From an uncultured Hyphomicrobiales bacterium (GTDB lineage Bacteria > Pseudomonadota > Alphaproteobacteria > Rhizobiales > Beijerinckiaceae): DNA of 37,345 bases. Where the stretch lies: NCBI GenBank assembly GCA_903889985.1, contig CAISZN010000546.1, forward strand, positions 1-37,345. Direction: 5' to 3'. The notes under the pieces were generated by a model. The model was not told the DNA's origin, ran no database searches, and saw only the letters and a list, made by a program, of their open reading frames with translations. Positions 32,709-37,345 of this stretch are shown here, one piece after another (within the stretch, counting starts at the first letter, position 1; each line of letters begins with the position of its first letter). A program made the translations under genes and the position numbers.

Positions 32709-32758
32709 TTTTAACTCCTAATGAGGTAAAATAGGCAAAACTATGCAACAACAACCAA

Positions 32759-32787
32759 ATGTTGTAGAGCAATTTTGTTACAGTCAA
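32759..32787 (-). promoter_or_regulatory. Putative sigma70-like promoter for the small peptide operon
   Basis: Minus strand TTGACT - 17 bp - CAACAT, about 50 bp upstream of ATG 32708. Confidence 0.4.
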
Positions 32788-32830
32788 GATCCGCTGCGAA
32801 CAATATTCCAAAAAGCCCTAGGGAGGCACA

Positions 32831-34048
32831 ATGCTCAGCGCCAGTGTCGTGTCCGACAGCGACACCCACACGGAAAACCGCACGCTCGCCATCATCTGCG
32901 TGGTGCATCTGATCAGTCATTTCTACTGGCTGCTGTTCGTGCCGATCCTGCCCGCTCTGAAGGACCTGCTCGGCGTGTCCTTCGTCGAGTTGGGCTTTGC
33001 CATCACAGTCATGAATCTGGTCTCGGCCCTGACCCAGGCGCCCACCGGCTTCATCGTCGACCGCTTCGGTGCGCGGCTGATGCTCATCATCGGCATGGTC
33101 CTGGGGTCAGCCGCCTTCATCGCCATCGGCCTGATGCCGACCTATCCGGTCCTGCTTGGCGCAGCTGCCATGATCGGCCTTGCCAATGCGGTCTACCATC
33201 CAGCCGATTATTCGATCCTTGCGGCGGAGATGAACCCGCAGCGCATGGGCCGCGCCTTCTCGATCCATTCCTTTGCCGGCTACCTTGGCTTTGCCGTCGC
33301 CCCGCCCATCATGCTGACCGCCACCCAGTTCGGTGGCCTGCGCTTCGCCCTCGTGCTGGCGGGCGTTTTGGGTGCGGTCTGTGCCTTGCCGCTCATCCCG
33401 GGCATGCGTCATGAACGCAAGCCGAAGAAGGGCAATGCCGCAGAAGCACCGAAGTCTTCGGCCAGCAGCCTGATCACCCCGGCGGTGCTCCTGCTGACGC
33501 TGATGTTCACCACGCTGAACCTGTCGACGAACATCCTGCAGACCTACATGGTCGTCTCGCTGGAAAGCCTGCATGGCCTGCCGCGCAACGTGGGCGCATG
33601 GGCACTGACGGTTTTCCTCTTCGCGCTGGTCGGCGGCATCCTGCTCGGAGGCCTCTTTGCTGATCGCGTGAAGCACCAGTCGCTCATCACTTCGGGCGGC
33701 CTCGCCCTGTCAGCCCTGTTCGTGCTGGCCGTGGGCTTTCTCGGCCTGCCGGCCGCAGCAACCATCGGCGCATTGGCGGTTGCCGGGCTGCTCGCCGGCA
33801 TCATCGTGCCCTCGCGCGACATGCTGGTGCGCAACGCCTCGCCGCCCGGCGCGGTGGGCCGGGTCTTCGGCATCGTGACGACCGGCTTCAATTTCGGCGG
33901 CATGGTGGCGCCGCTCGTCGGTGGCTGGCTGATCGATCGCGGCGCACCGCTGTGGGTCTACATCACCTCGGCGAGCTTCATGTTCGCCTCGGTGGCTATC
34001 TCCGTGCTGGCCGATCGCAGCTCTGCGAAGAAGCCTCTCACCCCTTGA
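32831..34048 (+). CDS. MFS transporter
   Basis: APTGFIVDRFGARLMLIIGMVLG; multi-TM; GGGAGG ribosome-binding site upstream of ATG 32831; high GC. Confidence 0.9.
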   Translation: MLSASVVSDSDTHTENRTLAIICVVHLISHFYWLLFVPILPALKDLLGVSFVELGFAITVMNLVSALTQAPTGFIVDRFGARLMLIIGMVLGSAAFIAIGLMPTYPVLLGAAAMIGLANAVYHPADYSILAAEMNPQRMGRAFSIHSFAGYLGFAVAPPIMLTATQFGGLRFALVLAGVLGAVCALPLIPGMRHERKPKKGNAAEAPKSSASSLITPAVLLLTLMFTTLNLSTNILQTYMVVSLESLHGLPRNVGAWALTVFLFALVGGILLGGLFADRVKHQSLITSGGLALSALFVLAVGFLGLPAAATIGALAVAGLLAGIIVPSRDMLVRNASPPGAVGRVFGIVTTGFNFGGMVAPLVGGWLIDRGAPLWVYITSASFMFASVAISVLADRSSAKKPLTP

Positions 34049-34952
34049 GGGCGTAGGTGGCGCTCAAGGTCGCAGGTCCGCCCGCCTCGACCGCTCCGCG
34101 CAGGACGAGGTCCTCAAGGTGGGCGAGCACGGACAGGCCCGCGGCCTTCGTCAGGCGCGAGTCGAGGCCGACATAGATCTCCGCCACGATCTCCTCGATG
34201 GTGCTCTCGCGCCTGCCAAGGCTATTGAGAATCGAGATCTCGCGCTGCCGCCTGTGATGGGCGAGCGCGCGCACGAAGCGCTGGGGCTCGCGCACAGGCC
34301 CGCCATGGCCCGGCCAGTAGATCGCATCGTCGCGGGCCCTGAGCTTGTCGAGGGAGGCCATGTAGTCGCCCATGACCCCATCGGGCGGTGCCACGATGGT
34401 GGTCGACCAGGCCATCACGTGATCGCCCGAAAACAGCGCATTCTCCTGCGGCAGGGCAAAGCACAGATGGTTGGACGCATGGCCCGGCGTCGCCACCGCC
34501 ACCAGCGAGAAGCCCTCGCCTTCGAGCTGATCGCCATCGGCCAGGACCTGATCGGGCGCATGGTCGAGATCGTGGCTCGCATCGAGCCGCCCCGAGGGCG
34601 CGTTCTCGATGGGCACATGGCGCGCGCACCCCACGATGGGCGCGCCGGTCAGGGCCTGCAGTTGACGCGCGCCGGGGGAATGATCGCGATGGGTATGGGT
34701 GACGACGATCTGCGCCACGGTCTCGCCCGCAAGGGCTGCGGTCAGGGCTGCAATATGGGCCGCATCATCCGGGCCCGGATCGATCACCGCCACGCGCCCC
34801 TGCCCCACCACATAGGTGCAGGTCCCGGTGAAGGTGAAGGGCCCCGGATTGGGCGCAATCATCCGGCGCACGAGCGGCGACAGACGCAGCATCTCGCCCG
34901 ATGGCGCAGCGGGCGACTTGTCGAATGGAATGTCGTCTTGCGGTGCTGACAT
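34038..34952 (-). CDS. MBL-fold metallo-hydrolase (LACTB2-like)
   Basis: VVTHTHRDHSPGARQL; ATPGHASNHLCF; LFSGDHVMAWSTTIVAPPDG. Start likely MSAPQDDIPF at 34952. Confidence 0.92.
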   Translation of the reverse strand: MSAPQDDIPFDKSPAAPSGEMLRLSPLVRRMIAPNPGPFTFTGTCTYVVGQGRVAVIDPGPDDAAHIAALTAALAGETVAQIVVTHTHRDHSPGARQLQALTGAPIVGCARHVPIENAPSGRLDASHDLDHAPDQVLADGDQLEGEGFSLVAVATPGHASNHLCFALPQENALFSGDHVMAWSTTIVAPPDGVMGDYMASLDKLRARDDAIYWPGHGGPVREPQRFVRALAHHRRQREISILNSLGRRESTIEEIVAEIYVGLDSRLTKAAGLSVLAHLEDLVLRGAVEAGGPATLSATYALKG

Positions 34953-35079
34953 GTCCTGCTGCTCTCCCTCGTCCCAGCATAGGGCGAGAGGACGCCTGCG
35001 CAAAACAGCAGTGCCGCGTTGCGCCCCTGTCCCGATGCTTTAGAAAGGGAATACCGGCGCGGCGCCGGAGGCCGGGACG

Positions 35080-35856
35080 ATGCGACGCCTCATCATCGAA
35101 GAGCCCTATTCCAAGGCGGCCCTGTGGAGCCGCAGGCTCGCCAGCTTCTCGCTGGCGGTCGCGCTCATGGCCATCGCGCTGGCCCGCACCCAGCTCGTCG
35201 ACACCACCGCTGTTCTCTCGGTCTTCGGGGCCGCCGTCGTCATCGCCTGCCTCGGCCTGCTCTTTGCCCTCTCGGCAGGCGTGGTCATCTGGCGCACGGG
35301 CCGCCGTGGCGTTGGGGCGGTCGTGGGCGGCGTCTTTCTGGCCGGGCTGCTGCTTGGCTACCCGACCTTTCTGGCCGCCCAGGCGGTCCGCCTGCCGCTC
35401 CTGAACGATGTCTCGACCGACCTCGTCGACCCGCCCGACTTTGCCCGCTCCTCACGCGCCACGGCCGAGCGCAACGGCCTCATTCATCCAGAGATCCCGG
35501 AGAGCTGGAGACAGGCCCAGCGCCGCGCCTATGCCGACCTGCAGCCCATCGTGCTGGACCTTGAGGCCGACGATGCCTGGCAGATCGTGCAGAAGGCCGT
35601 GGCTGCCCGCGGTTGGCGAATCATCGACCAGACGCGGCCCGGCGGCCGCACCGGCATCGGCCATGTGGACGCCATAGACCGGACGCTCATCATGGGTTTC
35701 CCGGATGACGTGACCATTCGCCTGCGGCCGCTGGCCGGACAGACCCGCATCGACATCCGCTCGGCCTCCCGCATTGGGCGCCATGACTTCGGGGCCAATG
35801 CGCGCCGCATCCAGCGCTTTGCGCAGGAGCTGCAGACCCAGCTCGACGCGCGCTGA
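35080..35856 (+). CDS. DUF1499-like membrane-anchored protein
   Basis: N-terminal TM helices, then domain with AWQIVQKAVAARGWRII...GHVDAIDRTLIMGFPDDVTIRLRPLAGQTRIDIRSASRIGRHDFGANARRI. Confidence 0.8.
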   Translation: MRRLIIEEPYSKAALWSRRLASFSLAVALMAIALARTQLVDTTAVLSVFGAAVVIACLGLLFALSAGVVIWRTGRRGVGAVVGGVFLAGLLLGYPTFLAAQAVRLPLLNDVSTDLVDPPDFARSSRATAERNGLIHPEIPESWRQAQRRAYADLQPIVLDLEADDAWQIVQKAVAARGWRIIDQTRPGGRTGIGHVDAIDRTLIMGFPDDVTIRLRPLAGQTRIDIRSASRIGRHDFGANARRIQRFAQELQTQLDAR

Positions 35857-36348
35857 TCAGAGCGGGCCGAGACGCTCGACGCCAGATGCATCGATACCAG
35901 CCAGCAGCTCTGCCACAGTCCGCGCACCGACCGTCAGATCGGGTCCGATCTCCGCAAAAGGCACCAGCACGAAGGCGCGTTCTGCAAGGCGCGGATGAGG
36001 CACCTCAAGGCCGGGCTCGTTAATCGTGGCTGCGCCATAGGTCAGCACGTCGAGATCGAGCGTGCGTGGGCCCCACCGCAGGTCGCGCACGCGCCCCTGT
36101 TCGCGCTCGGTGGCAAGGCACAGGTTCAGCAGCGCACGGGCACTGATTTTGACAGCCAGAACCGCCACCATATTGAGGAAGGCGGGCTGGTCCGTCACAC
36201 CCCAGGGCGCCGTCTGATAGACGTCGGAGCGCGCAAGAATCTCGACACCAGGCTCGGCAGAAAACCGCTCCAGCGCATGGCGAAAGGCCGCGCGCACATC
36301 GCCCAGATTGCCGCCCAGCGAGACGGCGGCAATCACCCGATCAGCCAC
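35857..36348 (-). CDS. folK: 2-amino-4-hydroxy-6-hydroxymethyldihydropteridine pyrophosphokinase
   Basis: AAVSLGGNLGDVRAAFRHAL; YQTAPWGVTDQPAFLNMV; RWGPRTLDLDVLTYG; VPHPRLAERAFVLVPFAEI. GTG start at 36348. Confidence 0.95.
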   Translation of the reverse strand: MADRVIAAVSLGGNLGDVRAAFRHALERFSAEPGVEILARSDVYQTAPWGVTDQPAFLNMVAVLAVKISARALLNLCLATEREQGRVRDLRWGPRTLDLDVLTYGAATINEPGLEVPHPRLAERAFVLVPFAEIGPDLTVGARTVAELLAGIDASGVERLGPL

Positions 36349-36727
36349 GCGTCGCCTCTTCGCGAGTGAGGCGCAGCTCCACGCCGGCCGCCGCAATGCG
36401 CTCAGGGATCGGCGGCTTGAGCTTCATAACGCGAACGAAGACTTCGTCCACTTCCGGGAACTGGGCGAGCAGGCCCTTGGCGAGTTCGACACCGGCGCTC
36501 TCCACGAGCTTGTGGCGCTTCTCGGTGAAGATGCGCCGCGTCGTCGAGACGATCGCGCCATAGTCGAGCGCATCGGACAAATGATCGCTGCCGGCAGGCC
36601 TTGTCAGGTCGGTCAGCAGTTCAAGATCAATCGTATAGGGTTGGCCGAACTCGCCCTCGTGGGGATGCCAGCCATGATAGGCATGCAGTTCGAGCTGGGC
36701 GATGACCACGCGGCCCTTGATCGTCAT
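36341..36727 (-). CDS. folB: Dihydroneopterin aldolase
   Basis: ELHAYHGWHPHEGEFGQPYTIDLELLTDL; DALDYGAIVSTTRRIF. Confidence 0.94.
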   Translation of the reverse strand: MTIKGRVVIAQLELHAYHGWHPHEGEFGQPYTIDLELLTDLTRPAGSDHLSDALDYGAIVSTTRRIFTEKRHKLVESAGVELAKGLLAQFPEVDEVFVRVMKLKPPIPERIAAAGVELRLTREEATRG

Positions 36728-37345
36728 GGTACCTCCACTGATGCCGGATCCATGATCGCGGCAAACATCTTCATTGCATCCACATGCGCCGCCACATCGT
36801 GCACGCGCACGATGGCAGCACCATTCATGGCGCCCACGACTGCGGCGGCCACAGACCCGATCACACGGTCCTTGGGCGCCGTGCGGCCGGTTGCAAGACC
36901 AATGGCCCGCTTGCGCGAGACCCCGAGCAGCACCTCGCAGCCCAGCTCTTCCTTGAGCCGCCCCAGCTCGCGCACGGTGGTGAGGCTCTGGGGATGGGTC
37001 TTGCCGAAGCCGAAGCCCGGATCAACGATGATGCGCTCGCGCTTCACGCCCGCGGCCAGCGCGATCTCGATGGAGTATCGCAGGAAAGCAATCACCTCGG
37101 CCATGACATCGATCGAGGGATCATCGCTCTCGCGGTTGTGCATGAGGATGACCGGCACATCGGCGGCAGCGGCCACCTTCGCCAGCTCAGGATCGTGCTG
37201 GAAGCCCCACACGTCATTGATGATGGTGGCGCCGGCCTCGATCGCGGCGCGTGCTACCTCGGCCTTCATCGTGTCGATGGAGATCGGCACGTCGGTCTTG
37301 GCGGCGAGCCCCCGGATGACCGGGAAGATGCGTGCAATCTCTTCA
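36724..37345 (-). CDS. folP: Dihydropteroate synthase (5' end beyond window)
   Basis: VPISIDTMKAEVARAAIEAGATIINDVWG; VILMHNRES; RIIVDPGFGFGKTHPQSL; LGVSRKRAIG. The frame stays open to the window edge. Confidence 0.95.
   Translation of the reverse strand, partial: EEIARIFPVIRGLAAKTDVPISIDTMKAEVARAAIEAGATIINDVWGFQHDPELAKVAAAADVPVILMHNRESDDPSIDVMAEVIAFLRYSIEIALAAGVKRERIIVDPGFGFGKTHPQSLTTVRELGRLKEELGCEVLLGVSRKRAIGLATGRTAPKDRVIGSVAAAVVGAMNGAAIVRVHDVAAHVDAMKMFAAIMDPASVEVP

Noticed and set aside
32743-33414. 223-aa plus-strand ORF
   Set aside because: Out-of-frame overlap with the MFS gene at 32831; Arg/His/Pro-rich shadow translation.

Overview
Window from an alphaproteobacterial (probably Hyphomicrobiales) chromosome. 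Most of it is high-GC core or metabolic DNA. In order: a TerC-like membrane protein; a catabolic block (pobA, class I CoA-transferase A/B, MetE-like protein, livFGMH plus a substrate-binding protein); a YegD-type Hsp70; an SOS mutagenesis cassette imuA-imuB-dnaE2 with a LexA-type GAAC-N7-GAAC box; hemE; a MarR regulator; a metallophosphoesterase; an L,D-transpeptidase; an HDAC-like deacetylase; an MFS transporter; an MBL hydrolase; a DUF1499-like protein; and folK/folB/folP. Two lower-GC islands stand out. (A) 12.7-17.0 kb holds an uncharacterised minus-strand operon (ATP-grasp protein, group II PLP decarboxylase, second fold-type-I PLP enzyme), with an Lrp/AsnC regulator upstream and a probable IS66 remnant downstream. 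(B) 29.98-32.71 kb is a compact AT-rich cassette: a 71-aa small peptide with a strong Shine-Dalgarno, a stem-loop, a PP-loop (asparagine-synthase-like) enzyme and an overlapping MFS-type exporter. It looks like a RiPP or microcin-C-like peptide system, and I consider it the best candidate for an undescribed system. Palindromic REP-like repeats are also inserted in frame in both imuB and dnaE2. All family names come from reading motifs in the translations; no database search was run.
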